A stretch of DNA of 64,000 nt. Source: Dyadobacter fermentans. Lineage in GTDB: Bacteria > Bacteroidota > Bacteroidia > Cytophagales > Spirosomataceae. The stretch is taken from the NCBI RefSeq assembly GCF_019924045.1, contig NZ_JAHXBN010000022.1, positions 186,001-250,000 on the forward strand. Direction: 5' to 3'. The position numbers and the translations under genes are program-made. Numbering within the stretch: the stretch's first letter is position 1; each line of letters starts with the position of its first letter. Under the pieces are notes generated by a model. The model was not told the origin of the DNA. It saw only the letters and a list, made by a program, of their open reading frames with translations, and did not search any database. Positions 1 to 8,593 of the stretch are shown here, one piece after another.

Positions 1-1
1 C

Positions 2-337
2 TATGCATTTATTTCCGTGTATTTGTTGGCTGTTTTGGGTTTTGGTTTGCTGGTATCGACGTTTTGCGATACCCAGCAGCAGGCCATGTTCATCATGTTC
101 TTTTTCATGATGCTATTCATCCTGCTGGGAGGGCTGTTCACGTCGATCGACAGCATGCCGGAGTGGGCTAAGCTGATCACGCGCGTCAATCCGGTGCGTT
201 ACATGATCGAGGTCATGCGGATGGTCATACTCAAAGGCAGCAGCTTTGCCGATATTCTGCCGCACGTCGGGGTAGTTGCATTAATGGCAGTGATTCTTAA
301 TGGCTGGGCCATTCTGAACTACAAAAAGACGAATTGA
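2..337 (+). CDS. ABC-2 type transporter permease, C-terminal part
   Basis: The gene enters from the left edge and only its last 111 codons are present. The reading frame is open from base 2, so the gtg at 17 is not taken as a start. The protein end has two or three strongly hydrophobic segments, a phenylalanine and methionine-rich membrane helix, then the sequence PEWAKLITRVNPVRYMIEVM near residue 55, which is typical of the last loop of ABC-2 family export permeases, and a final helix. It would form the membrane channel of an exporter whose ATPase lies to the left. The substrate cannot be told. Family assignment is from recognition of this tail. Confidence 0.8.
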   Translation, partial: YAFISVYLLAVLGFGLLVSTFCDTQQQAMFIMFFFMMLFILLGGLFTSIDSMPEWAKLITRVNPVRYMIEVMRMVILKGSSFADILPHVGVVALMAVILNGWAILNYKKTN

Positions 338-341
338 GTCG

Positions 342-527
342 TTGACCGCCGACCGCCGACCGCGGCCTTCGGCCGACCATTGACCGCGGACCATGGACCA
401 TGGATTTTAGAATTTCGATGCAGTGCAATGCAATACAATGTCATGGTCGATGGTCTATGGTCCATGGTCCATGATCGGGCCGAAGGCCCCAAAAAACGGC
501 CGTCGGCGGTCAGTTGTCAGCGGTCAA
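342..527. repeat. Intergenic inverted array of 7-bp GACCNNN units
   Basis: The gap between the permease and the dehydrogenase is filled by tandem 7-bp units of the form GACCNNN (for example GACCGCC twice, then GACCGCG, and later GGACCAT twice) on the left, and by the reverse complement (TGGTCNN, CGGTCAN) on the right. A GGCCTTCGGCC palindrome sits in the left half, and GGGCCGAAGGCCC sits in the right half. Together the halves can fold into one long imperfect hairpin. The right end overlaps the last codon of the leftward dehydrogenase gene, so the element may also act as a transcription end. It codes for nothing convincing. Confidence 0.7.
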
Positions 528-1537
528 TCCATCTCCACCATCGCCTTAATAACCCCATTCGCCGGGTCGAGCCAGCTTTCGAATTCATCCTTCACCTGCC
601 CGAATGCTACACGGTGGGTGATGTATGTTTTCGGATCGACCAAGCCGTTTTTCATGCTGTGGATCACATGCTCGAAATCGGCGCGGGTGGCGTTTCGGCT
701 GCTCATTAATGTCGCCTCGCGCTTGTGGAATTCGGGGTGGCTGAATGCGATTTCGCCTTTTTGAAGACCTACCAGCACATATTTTCCTCCATGTGCCAAG
801 TACGCGAATGCAGTGTTAATGGCACGTAAATTACCGGTCGCGTCGATGACAACGGTGGGCATATCGCCGTTTGTGATTTCTGCCAGGCGTTCGGCGACAT
901 CTTCACGAAGGCCATTAATGGCGTGCTCTACGCCCAGGCGCTCACGGCAGAATGCGAGGCGCTGGTCGTTGATATCCAGGGCGATCACCTTTCCACCGGC
1001 GATGCGGGCAAATTCCATGGTTCCCAAACCAATAGGACCTGCTCCGACCACGAGTACGAACTCATCCTTGCGTACATCCGCGCGGCGTACGCCATGCGCA
1101 CCGATCGCGAGCGGCTCCACGAGCGCGAGTTCGTCAAAACTGAGCCCATCGCCGTGCACAAGCGAATAAGAGGGGACAGCGAGGTACTCCACCATCCCGC
1201 CGTCGATATGCACGCCCGACACTTTCAGGCTGGTGCAGCAGTTGGGACGGCCATTTCGGCAGGCAACGCATTTACCGCAGTTGAAATACGGGACGAACGT
1301 TACTGCTTCGCCTTTTACAAAACCCGGCGCGTCGGTTTCTACAATCTCGCCGGCCAGTTCATGGCCGAGTATCCTTGGGTAGTGAAAGAAAGGCTGCGTT
1401 CCTTCATAAGCGTGCAAATCAGTCCCGCAGATGCCTATTCTTTTAATTTTCAGCAGGGTATGTCCCGGGGTGGCTACCGGCGCCGCGGCTTGTTCGTAGG
1501 AGAACGAGCCGGGCGTGGTGCAAACGAGTATTTCCAT
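524..1537 (-). CDS. Zinc-dependent alcohol/sugar dehydrogenase (MDR family)
   Basis: A 337-residue medium-chain dehydrogenase. The catalytic zinc ligands appear as C37 (in GICGTD), H59-E60 (in LGHE) and E141 (in VEPL). The structural zinc cysteines are C87, C90, C93 and C101. A Rossmann GAGPIG motif at 165-170 binds NAD(P). It oxidises a secondary alcohol, most likely a sugar acid or polyol. It is the last gene of a leftward operon, 9 bp after an SDR gene and after fucP, so a step in L-fucose or similar deoxysugar oxidation is the best guess. The exact substrate is an inference. The C-terminus runs into the repeat at 342-527. Confidence 0.85.
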   Translation of the reverse strand: MEILVCTTPGSFSYEQAAAPVATPGHTLLKIKRIGICGTDLHAYEGTQPFFHYPRILGHELAGEIVETDAPGFVKGEAVTFVPYFNCGKCVACRNGRPNCCTSLKVSGVHIDGGMVEYLAVPSYSLVHGDGLSFDELALVEPLAIGAHGVRRADVRKDEFVLVVGAGPIGLGTMEFARIAGGKVIALDINDQRLAFCRERLGVEHAINGLREDVAERLAEITNGDMPTVVIDATGNLRAINTAFAYLAHGGKYVLVGLQKGEIAFSHPEFHKREATLMSSRNATRADFEHVIHSMKNGLVDPKTYITHRVAFGQVKDEFESWLDPANGVIKAMVEMD

Positions 1538-1546
1538 TGATCGTTA

Positions 1547-2335
1547 TCAGGAATTGGCCAGCGCGCGATCCAGGTGGACATAGCCGCCGTCGACATAAAT
1601 CAGCTGTCCGGTAGTGTGGCTGGATTTTTCCGAGAGCAGGAAAACGGTCATGTTCGCGATTTCTTCGGCGGTTGTCATGCGGTTTTCCAATGGGATATTC
1701 GCCGTGATCGCCGCCAGTTTCTCCTGTGGGTTAGGCAGGGTTTCGATCCATTTTTCGTAAAGCGGCGTCCAGCATTCGGCAACGATCACCGAGTTCACGC
1801 GAATGCCGTATTTGAGCAGTTCGACCGCCCACTCGCGGGTCAATGCATTACGCCCGCCGTTAGAAGCGGCATAAGCCGACGTTCCGCCCTGGCCGGTGTC
1901 CGCGGTTTTGGAACTGATATTCACGATGGACCCTTTGGAAGCTTTCAAAGCCGGCAATGCGTAATGTGCCATCAGGTAGTAATGCACTACGTTTTTATGC
2001 AAGGAGGCGACAAAGCCCTCGTAGGTGCCGTTTTCAAGCCCCACACCGTCGTTTACCCCGGCATTATTGACCAGACCGTCAATGCGGCCATATTTTTCCA
2101 AAACAGCATTGACTGCTTTTTCGGATGCATCAGGTTGGGTAAGTTCGGCCGCTACCTGAAAAGATTCCTTACCGACGGCCGCCAGCGCGTCGACTACCTT
2201 TTGGTTATCTTCCGCGTTTCTGCCTACGATCACGGGAATCGCGCCTTCGGATGCCAGCACTTGTACAATGCCCTCGCCGATACCTTTGGCACCGCCGGTC
2301 ACGATGATCACCTTATTTTGAAGTTTTAAATCCAT
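1547..2335 (-). CDS. SDR family oxidoreductase, probable L-fucose dehydrogenase type
   Basis: A 262-residue short-chain dehydrogenase. It has the cofactor motif TGGAKGIG at 13-20, NNAG at 90-93, the catalytic serine in NISS near 141, and the tyrosine Y155. The usual YxxxK lysine is replaced by asparagine: the motif reads YAASN at 155-159, and the codon is AAC. The rest of the active-site region and the C-terminal GYVHLDRA end look normal, so this is not a frameshift or decay. It lies between fucP (41 bp upstream) and a zinc dehydrogenase (9 bp downstream) on one strand. The role in L-fucose oxidation is inferred from this context. Confidence 0.85.
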   Translation of the reverse strand: MDLKLQNKVIIVTGGAKGIGEGIVQVLASEGAIPVIVGRNAEDNQKVVDALAAVGKESFQVAAELTQPDASEKAVNAVLEKYGRIDGLVNNAGVNDGVGLENGTYEGFVASLHKNVVHYYLMAHYALPALKASKGSIVNISSKTADTGQGGTSAYAASNGGRNALTREWAVELLKYGIRVNSVIVAECWTPLYEKWIETLPNPQEKLAAITANIPLENRMTTAEEIANMTVFLLSEKSSHTTGQLIYVDGGYVHLDRALANS

Positions 2336-2376
2336 TATGATTAATATAAAAACTTATAAATGAATAGCATTATCTG

Positions 2377-3633
2377 TTAATGCGACGTGCTTAGCGTAAC
2401 ACTTTTAACGGAGCTGTTACGGATCGCGAAGTATAGTACTACGAGAAAACACACCGCAGGGACTATGTAAGCCGTTTGAATGGACGAAATATCCGATACT
2501 TGCCCCATAATTACCGGGAAAAACGCGCCACCCACGATCGACATGATCACGAGCGATGAGCCGATTTTGGTTTTTTCACCCAATCCGCGGATACTTAATG
2601 CGAAGATCGTCGGGAACATGATCGACATGAAGAATTCGACGCCTACCAATGCGTAAACCGAGAACATGCCGTCGGTAAGTACCGCAATGATGAGCAAAAC
2701 GATATTGGCAACGCTGTAAATCGCCAGCAAGCGGGGAGGAGCTACAAAACGCATCAGGTAAGTGCCAATAAACCGGCCGATCATAAATGCCAGCAACGCA
2801 CCGGAAAGAAGATATGCAGCCGTTTTTTCATCGATACCCGCCACATGATCGGCAAAACGGATAAAAAAGCTACTGATACACACCTGCGCACCCACGTAAA
2901 AGAACTGCGCTGTGGTACCCAGGATCAGGTTTTTCTCGCCCCAGATCGAGCCGCCCGGTTTTGGATCTGCCACTTCTTCTTCCTCCTTGATTTCAGGCAA
3001 CGAAGTCCGCCAGATCATCACCGCTACGAACAGCACGACCAGCCCGATCAGTATAAATGGGATCTGTACCGATGAAGCTTCTTCATTCAGATAGGCATTC
3101 AGCTGGTCGGGCGACATGGCCTGGTGCTCGGCTTCGCTGAGCGTTTTACCGGAAAGGATGAACTTTCCACCCATTAATGGTGCCAGAAAAGCTGCCAGGC
3201 CATTGAATGACTGGGCAAAATTGAGTCTTTGCGTTGCCGAATCGGGGTCGCCGAGGACGGTAATGTAAGGGTTGGCCGCGGTTTCGAGCATGGTCAACCC
3301 GCTGGCGATCACAAACAATGCAAACAGGAAGAATCCAAAATGCCGCATTTCGGATGCGGGATAAAAAAGAAAGGACCCGGTTGCGAAAAGCAGCAATCCA
3401 AAGGCGATACCCGCTTTGTATCCATACTTTTTCATGAAAAGGCCCGCGGGCAATGCGATCAGGAAGTAGGCAATGTAGGAAGCGGAGTCGATCAGCGCTG
3501 ATTGAAAGTCGCTGAGCTGACAGGCTTTTTTTAAATGCGGGATCAGGATCGGGTTGAGATTAAGGGCAAAGCCCCAGAGAAAAAACAGTGACGTGATGAG
3601 GATGACAGCCAGCCGCGTCTTACGATCGGTCAT
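2377..3633 (-). CDS. fucP: L-fucose:H+ symporter FucP-type permease (MFS)
   Basis: A 418-residue major facilitator protein with about twelve hydrophobic segments. Family features are the N-terminal SLFFLWGFALNLNPILIPHL region, a short YGYKAG loop after helix 2, and LETAANPYITVLG near residue 115, all typical of the FHS family with FucP. A charged EEEE stretch near residue 217 marks the central cytoplasmic loop. It brings a sugar, most likely L-fucose or a close relative, into the cytoplasm with protons. It is the first gene of the fucP-SDR-dehydrogenase operon. No regulator gene for sugar use adjoins it. Confidence 0.88.
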   Translation of the reverse strand: MTDRKTRLAVILITSLFFLWGFALNLNPILIPHLKKACQLSDFQSALIDSASYIAYFLIALPAGLFMKKYGYKAGIAFGLLLFATGSFLFYPASEMRHFGFFLFALFVIASGLTMLETAANPYITVLGDPDSATQRLNFAQSFNGLAAFLAPLMGGKFILSGKTLSEAEHQAMSPDQLNAYLNEEASSVQIPFILIGLVVLFVAVMIWRTSLPEIKEEEEVADPKPGGSIWGEKNLILGTTAQFFYVGAQVCISSFFIRFADHVAGIDEKTAAYLLSGALLAFMIGRFIGTYLMRFVAPPRLLAIYSVANIVLLIIAVLTDGMFSVYALVGVEFFMSIMFPTIFALSIRGLGEKTKIGSSLVIMSIVGGAFFPVIMGQVSDISSIQTAYIVPAVCFLVVLYFAIRNSSVKSVTLSTSH

Positions 3634-3768
3634 AAAGGTTAAAAATTAATAGATGCAGGAACGGCTGTAAAGTAAAACAAAACAATGCAAAGGAATTATA
3701 TTTTTTTAGGAGGAAATACTTCTTTACCCCATAAATATTCCGATACATTGTTTTGCAAAGGCTGGATT

Positions 3769-4515
3769 TCAGATGTTCAGTTGCCGTTGAACTTCGTCCT
3801 TTTTCCTGCGTGAGACCTCGATGCGCGAGCCGTCCGAAAGGATGATGAATTCGTTGTTGTTGCTGATCCGGATGATATGGTCGAGGTTGACCAGGTGGGA
3901 TTTATGGGTGCGGATGAAACGGAATTTGGCCAGCATATCCTCGAAATGTTTCAGCGTTTTGCTGGCGATGAATGGTCGTTTGTTGATCAGATGAATGATC
4001 GTGTAATTCCTGTCGGCTTCCAGGCGAAGAATTTCATGCACCAAAAAGAAGAAAACGCCCTCGCTCGAAGGAACCGCCAGACGGAAATCCTTCACATCCC
4101 GCTTGTCGATATTGGCGGCCAGGTTTTCGAACAGCATTTTACGCTGCCGCGAACTCTCGTTTTTCGTGTGGTGCCGCTTCACGGCCTCTTTCAGATCTTC
4201 CGGACTAATGGGCTTCAACAGATAGTCCAGCGCACTGAACCGGATCGCCTGGATGGCGTACTGGTTGTGGGCTGTAATGAAGATCACGTCGAAATCGGGG
4301 TTGTTGGGGAGCTGTAAAAAGTCGAACCCGTTCTGGTGGGGCATCTCTACGTCGAGAAAAACCAGATCGGGCTGATAGAATTCGAGTACGCCCCTGGCTT
4401 CTTCCACGGATGCGGCAGTTCGTACCTCGTTGATTTCGGGCACAAAGCTGATGATAAGCTGGTGCAAAACATTGCGGGCTCTTGGCTCGTCGTCGATGAT
4501 CAGCGCTTTTATCAT
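3769..4515 (-). CDS. LytTR-family response regulator
   Basis: A 248-residue two-domain regulator. Residues 1-120 form a receiver domain with the acidic pair near D8-D9, phosphoacceptor D55 (FLDVEMP), T81 and K101 (LLKP). Residues about 145-248 form a LytTR DNA-binding domain, with FIRTHKSHLVNLDHI as the diagnostic stretch. No sensor histidine kinase of the usual Bacteroidota partner type is adjacent: the neighbours are fucP on the left and cydB on the right. It is therefore an orphan in this window and its signal and targets are unknown. Start ATG is the only good one. Confidence 0.92.
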   Translation of the reverse strand: MIKALIIDDEPRARNVLHQLIISFVPEINEVRTAASVEEARGVLEFYQPDLVFLDVEMPHQNGFDFLQLPNNPDFDVIFITAHNQYAIQAIRFSALDYLLKPISPEDLKEAVKRHHTKNESSRQRKMLFENLAANIDKRDVKDFRLAVPSSEGVFFFLVHEILRLEADRNYTIIHLINKRPFIASKTLKHFEDMLAKFRFIRTHKSHLVNLDHIIRISNNNEFIILSDGSRIEVSRRKKDEVQRQLNI

Positions 4516-4689
4516 AGTGGGTATGGTGTTAAAATACCTTGTGAATGCAGCTCACCCGGCTGCGATTTTTTCACAAAGTATGATAACGGGCACAACCGAG
4601 CTTATTCCAATGTCCGTATGGTACCAAACGGTTATTGAAAGGAACGGCGGTCCCCAACCAATCCAATTTCATGCGCTTTGAAGGTGATT

Positions 4690-5715
4690 TTAATGGGCTT
4701 GTCCTTCGTAACCGATCGGCTTTTTCTGGAAACTGTAAATCAGGTAGAAAAGCGCTGGCAGTATCAGAATGCTGCCCAGCAGCAATGCCCACGCCAGCGC
4801 CTCGATCGTTTTCTCCTGGCCGGCGTGCTCTGTGAGCGACAAATAGCCGCCGCCTTTAAGAATAACGATGTTGGGAAAGTGCCTGAAAGTCGTTGTTAGA
4901 AGGATCATCGTCACCTGGAAGCCCGCCAGCGGCCGCAGCAGGCTTATTTTTCCCTGGTAGAGCAAAGTCCACATCCAGATCAGCGAGAGTGTAGCGGATA
5001 AAATGGCAATGCGGCCGGTCCAGCTTCCGAAAACCCAGTCGAACAGCGGGATGTGCTCAAACCACGCAGCAGCAAATACCAGCGCCCCGCAGACAACCGC
5101 CGCGATATTGAAAAACTGCGCTTTATGTGCAAACCGTAGGCGCTCGTGCTCGACATTCGTTTCGCCGATGAGGTAAACCGATGCCAGGAAGCCGCAAATG
5201 GATACCGTGAACAGCCCAACGGTGACCGAAAACCAATGCAACCAGCTGAAAATATAGGCATCCAGGAAGGAACCGGCCTGCGGATCGATATGCCCGGACA
5301 CCGCGCTACCGGCGATGATGCCCAGAAAAAGCGGTGTCGTGAAGCTGGAAACCGCAAAGATGGTATTGTAGAGATGCTGCATATCGTCTACCACGGCGTC
5401 GTAATGCCGGAATGTGAAGGCCGTTCCCCGGGCGATAATGCCGATCAGCATGGCGGTTAGCGGAATATGCAGGTTGACAGACATGGTTGAATAAATCACC
5501 GGAAACCCGACGAACAGGATCACAATCGCGATGATTAGCCACATATGATTGGCTTCCCAAATGGGCCCTATGGCCGAGTACAGCGTTTTGCGGGTAACCT
5601 GCTTGTTTTTCTGCGAGGTAAAAAGCTCGATAATCCCCGCTCCAAAATCCGCCCCGCCTAGCAGCAGGTACAACAGGATCGACGCCCAGAGGTATGTGAT
5701 GACTACGTATAGCAT
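4690..5715 (-). CDS. cydB: Cytochrome bd oxidase subunit II
   Basis: Inner-membrane subunit II of the bd-type quinol oxidase, 341 residues, with eight or more hydrophobic helices. Family marks are GGADFGAGI near the N-terminus, GPIWEANHMWLI near residue 50, and FRHFPNI near residue 280. An in-frame ATG at 5769 would add 18 polar residues that read into the repeat at 5752-5855. The ATG at 5715 starts directly with the first membrane helix and is preferred. It follows cydA on the same strand, 143 bp downstream, an unusually wide gap for a cydAB pair. Together they reduce oxygen at low oxygen levels. Confidence 0.93.
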   Translation of the reverse strand: MLYVVITYLWASILLYLLLGGADFGAGIIELFTSQKNKQVTRKTLYSAIGPIWEANHMWLIIAIVILFVGFPVIYSTMSVNLHIPLTAMLIGIIARGTAFTFRHYDAVVDDMQHLYNTIFAVSSFTTPLFLGIIAGSAVSGHIDPQAGSFLDAYIFSWLHWFSVTVGLFTVSICGFLASVYLIGETNVEHERLRFAHKAQFFNIAAVVCGALVFAAAWFEHIPLFDWVFGSWTGRIAILSATLSLIWMWTLLYQGKISLLRPLAGFQVTMILLTTTFRHFPNIVILKGGGYLSLTEHAGQEKTIEALAWALLLGSILILPALFYLIYSFQKKPIGYEGQAH

Positions 5716-5751
5716 TGTTAATGACTGAATGAGTGAATGTGTAATGGGTGG

Positions 5752-5855
5752 GAAGTCAGGTTTAGTCAAGTATGGTCAAGTGTAGTCAGGTGTTATGTTG
5801 ACTTGATATTGACAATTCATGACTACACTTGACAACACCTGACCAAACCGTTGAG
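5752..5855. repeat. Inverted array of 10-bp GTCAAGT-type units between cydA and cydB
   Basis: Units of about 10 bp, each holding GTCA followed by A or G and G (TAGTCAAGTA, TGGTCAAGTG, TAGTCAGGTG), run along the left half. Their reverse complements (CATGACTACA, CTTGACAACA, CCTGACCAAA) run along the right half. Within this, the 13-bp arm TCAAGTGTAGTCA at 5776-5788 is exactly inverted at 5820-5832. The element lies in the cydA-cydB transcript and would form a strong RNA hairpin there. It resembles the 342-527 element in design but not in sequence. Confidence 0.75.
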
Positions 5856-5858
5856 ATA

Positions 5859-7172
5859 TCAGTCACGGACATCGTACAACCTCCCAACCATCCGGATCTG
5901 TCGGTAGAGCATGAATACGACAAATGCGGCCAGCGAGGCGTAAATGGCTGTGAAAAGATAAAAGGAGTAGGCAATGCCGGGCATGGGGGTAACGGCATCG
6001 GCGGTGCGCATGACGCCGTAAATTATCCACGGTTGGCGACCCACTTCGGTCACGGTCCAGCCGGCTTCAACGGCTATGAAACCCAACGGAGTCGCTAAGG
6101 CGAACAATTTCAAAAGCCAGGGCTCCCGCAACCATTTTCGTTTTTTCCATGATGCTACAAAATAGAGGGCCGAAACGAGCATCATGGCCATACCCATTCC
6201 GACCATAATCTGGAATGCATAATGCGTCACCGCGACGGGCGGATGGTTTTCCTCCGGAATGCGGTCGAGACCCGTTACTTCTGCCTTGAAATCGCCGTGC
6301 GCGAGAAAACTCAGGAAACCCGGCAGCTTGATCGCGAAGTCGACCTTTTTTTCAGCCTCATTGGGAATCCCTCCGACAATCAGCGAGGCCGATTTTTCGG
6401 TATGGAAATGGGCCTCCATCGCTGCCAGCTTTGCGGGTTGGCGGATTGCCACGTCCTTTGCGGAGATATCACCGCTCAATGGCTGCACGAGTGCCGCTGC
6501 GCAGCCGAATACTGCCGCGATTGTGAAGGATTTGGTATGGAAAAGCACATTGTTCCCACGCAGGATCATCAGTGCGTGTACGCCCGCCACTGCGAAGCCC
6601 GTGGCAGCGAATGCTGCGATCGTCATGTGCAGTGCCTGCGAGAACCACGCTTCGTTGAACATCGCCGCAATGGGATCTATATGAAGGTATTGTCCATTCA
6701 AATATTCGAAACCCGCCGGACTGTTCATCCATGCATTGGCAGCCACTACCAGAATCCCCGACGCGAGCCCGCTCACACCCACGACTACGCCCGTGAACCA
6801 ATGGAACCACGGATTGAACCGGTCCCACCCATAAAGAAAAAAGCCCAATGCGATTGCCTCAATAAAGAATGCAGTTCCTTCCAGGGAAAACGGCATCCCG
6901 AAAATCGGCCCGGCGTGTTTCATAAACTCCGGCCATAAAAGCCCGAGTTCGAACGAAAGCACCGTTCCCGACACGGCACCGGTTGCAAAGAAAATGGCAA
7001 CGCCCTTGCTCCAAGCTTTGGTGACGTTTTTATAGACAATCTGGCCGGTTTTGAGATAGTAGTAATGGGCAACGGCCATAAAGAACGGCATGACCATTCC
7101 GATGCAGGAAAATATAATGTGAAAGCCCAGGGAAAGGGCCATTTGGGATCTGGCGGCTATGAAATCGTTCAT
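5859..7172 (-). CDS. cydA: Cytochrome bd oxidase subunit I
   Basis: Haem-bearing subunit I of the bd oxidase, 437 residues, with about nine membrane helices. Seen are H18 (haem b595 ligand position), E98 and E105 in the helix SLEGTAFFIEA, H182 (LHM), a methionine-rich segment VGMGMAMM near 324-331 that should carry the haem b558 methionine, and the conserved GWTVTEVGRQPW near residue 370. At 437 residues it has a short Q-loop, unlike the long-loop E. coli protein of over 500, so it belongs to the short-loop (CIO-like) group. First gene of cydAB. A TAGTTTTG element lies about 60 bp upstream. Confidence 0.94.
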   Translation of the reverse strand: MNDFIAARSQMALSLGFHIIFSCIGMVMPFFMAVAHYYYLKTGQIVYKNVTKAWSKGVAIFFATGAVSGTVLSFELGLLWPEFMKHAGPIFGMPFSLEGTAFFIEAIALGFFLYGWDRFNPWFHWFTGVVVGVSGLASGILVVAANAWMNSPAGFEYLNGQYLHIDPIAAMFNEAWFSQALHMTIAAFAATGFAVAGVHALMILRGNNVLFHTKSFTIAAVFGCAAALVQPLSGDISAKDVAIRQPAKLAAMEAHFHTEKSASLIVGGIPNEAEKKVDFAIKLPGFLSFLAHGDFKAEVTGLDRIPEENHPPVAVTHYAFQIMVGMGMAMMLVSALYFVASWKKRKWLREPWLLKLFALATPLGFIAVEAGWTVTEVGRQPWIIYGVMRTADAVTPMPGIAYSFYLFTAIYASLAAFVVFMLYRQIRMVGRLYDVRD

Positions 7173-7233
7173 GGGAATAGATTTACTGAAAAATACCTTT
7201 TTCCGGGTTAGGAACAGCTGCCAAAGGGTATTT

Positions 7234-7241
7234 CAAAACTA
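7234..7241 (-). promoter_or_regulatory. Candidate -7 element for cydA
   Basis: On the minus strand this reads TAGTTTTG, an exact match to the Bacteroidota -7 consensus TAnnTTTG, about 60 bp before the cydA start. The upstream -33 TTG is poor (TTC at the expected spacing), so this is only a candidate. Confidence 0.4.
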
Positions 7242-7333
7242 GTCAAGACTTTCTAGAAGAACCATCATTTGCACTAAAATGATCGGGGTTTTGGCCTTTT
7301 TTTATCAAAATGTTTCAAGCGTTGCAAATAACC

Positions 7334-8593
7334 ATGAACAGGGTGAAAAAAATCATTGCCATACTGCTATTGCTGGCCGGCGGCGCCAGCGCACAATTCC
7401 AACCACCATGGCTGATCGACGCCCGGCACATCCAAGTAGATACTTTGCTATGGGACCTGAAAGCGCTCAGCACAGCCCCGCAGTCCCGCTGGCTCGATGA
7501 CACCAGCGCCGTGCGATCGCTATTATATAAAAGCGTCGAGTTCGAGGGAAAATCAACGGAGGTGTTTGCCTACTACTCCAATCCGGATATTGTCGCCGGT
7601 CGGCCCACGACCAATCAGAAGTTCCCCGGCCTGGTACTCATCCACGGCGGAGGGGGAAAGGCATTTCGCGAATGGGTGGAGAAATGGGCAAATGAAGGTT
7701 ATGCAGCCATTGCAATGGACTTGTCGGGCAATGGCGCGGACGGTAACAAGGTAGAGCAACCCGGGCCGGAGCAATCGAATGAAAACAAGTTTCAGAAAAT
7801 CGAAAAAGGCAATTTGAAAAATGTATGGACATACCATGCCGTAGCGAGCGGCATTCTGGCCCATTCGTTGCTGCTAAGTTTCCCGGAAGTAGATCCGCTG
7901 CGTACCGGCGTGACCGGCATTAGTTGGGGAGGCTACCTTACCTGCCTGGTGGCGAGCCTGGATAGTCGTTTCATTGCCGCCGCGCCGGTTTATGGCTGTG
8001 GGTTTTATGATGATTCCGATGTTTTTAAACAAAATCTGAATGCATTGTCGCCGGCCGCAAAAGCGCGTTGGATGAAGTTCTTTGACCCGTCGGCTTACCT
8101 GCCGTATTCCAAGCCATTGATGTTTTTTATTAATGGAAACAAGGATAAGCATTATAATGTGGGGCCTTACATTAAGACCTATGAGTTAAGTAAAAACAAA
8201 CAGATATGCATTATCCCCGACATGCCTCACAGCCACAAAGATGGTTGGGCGCCTGTTGAAATACGTACCTTTTTCGATGGTGCACTAAATGGTAATCCTC
8301 GCCCGTTCGTGGCGACAAGTACCATTAGTTTGGATAAAAATCAGCTAACCGTCATGCTGAAACCGGTTGCAGGCAAGCAGGTAGCCTCCGCGGAGTTTTA
8401 TTATACCAATGACCTTACCTCCGACAACGAGCACCGCGTATGGCAGCACAGCCCGGCAACGATCGACGAGGATGCACAGACGATCGTTCAACCCATCCCG
8501 AAAGAAGGCTATAAGTATGCCTTTTTCTATTTGAAGGATACGGATGGGATATCGGGGACGACGGTGTTTTTGAAAGACGGGAGGGTTAACTAG
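7334..8593 (+). CDS. Secreted alpha/beta hydrolase (acetylxylan esterase / dienelactone hydrolase-like)
   Basis: A 419-residue protein with an N-terminal signal peptide (KKIIAILLLLAGGASA, cut before QF), so it acts in the periplasm or outside. An earlier in-frame ATG at 7310 would add eight residues before the signal peptide and is not favoured. The alpha/beta hydrolase core shows the oxyanion motif HGGGG at about 104-108, the nucleophile elbow GISWGG with Ser197, an aspartate in FINGNKDKH, and a histidine in MPHSHKDGW. The last 100 residues form a beta-rich domain. The likely substrate is an ester on a polysaccharide, but no sugar-use genes adjoin it. Its end overlaps the next leftward gene by 4 bp. 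Confidence 0.75.
   Translation: MNRVKKIIAILLLLAGGASAQFQPPWLIDARHIQVDTLLWDLKALSTAPQSRWLDDTSAVRSLLYKSVEFEGKSTEVFAYYSNPDIVAGRPTTNQKFPGLVLIHGGGGKAFREWVEKWANEGYAAIAMDLSGNGADGNKVEQPGPEQSNENKFQKIEKGNLKNVWTYHAVASGILAHSLLLSFPEVDPLRTGVTGISWGGYLTCLVASLDSRFIAAAPVYGCGFYDDSDVFKQNLNALSPAAKARWMKFFDPSAYLPYSKPLMFFINGNKDKHYNVGPYIKTYELSKNKQICIIPDMPHSHKDGWAPVEIRTFFDGALNGNPRPFVATSTISLDKNQLTVMLKPVAGKQVASAEFYYTNDLTSDNEHRVWQHSPATIDEDAQTIVQPIPKEGYKYAFFYLKDTDGISGTTVFLKDGRVN

Noticed and set aside
380..764. Two overlapping rightward open frames
   Set aside because: They lie in the GACC repeat array and antisense to the dehydrogenase end, and their translations show no domain or signal.
1574..2329. Long rightward frame opposite the SDR gene
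   Set aside because: It is a shadow frame of a well supported gene, common in GC-rich coding DNA, with no family likeness. The same holds for other long antisense frames, for example over the SusC genes and cydA.
4550..4572. GCAGC/GCTGC hairpin followed by T-run, upstream of the LytTR gene
   Set aside because: No rightward gene ends here, and on the minus strand the T-run is on the wrong side. The stem is only 5 bp.
5716..5769. Upstream start for cydB at 5769
   Set aside because: It adds 18 polar residues read from the repeat array, before the first membrane helix that begins at the ATG at 5715.
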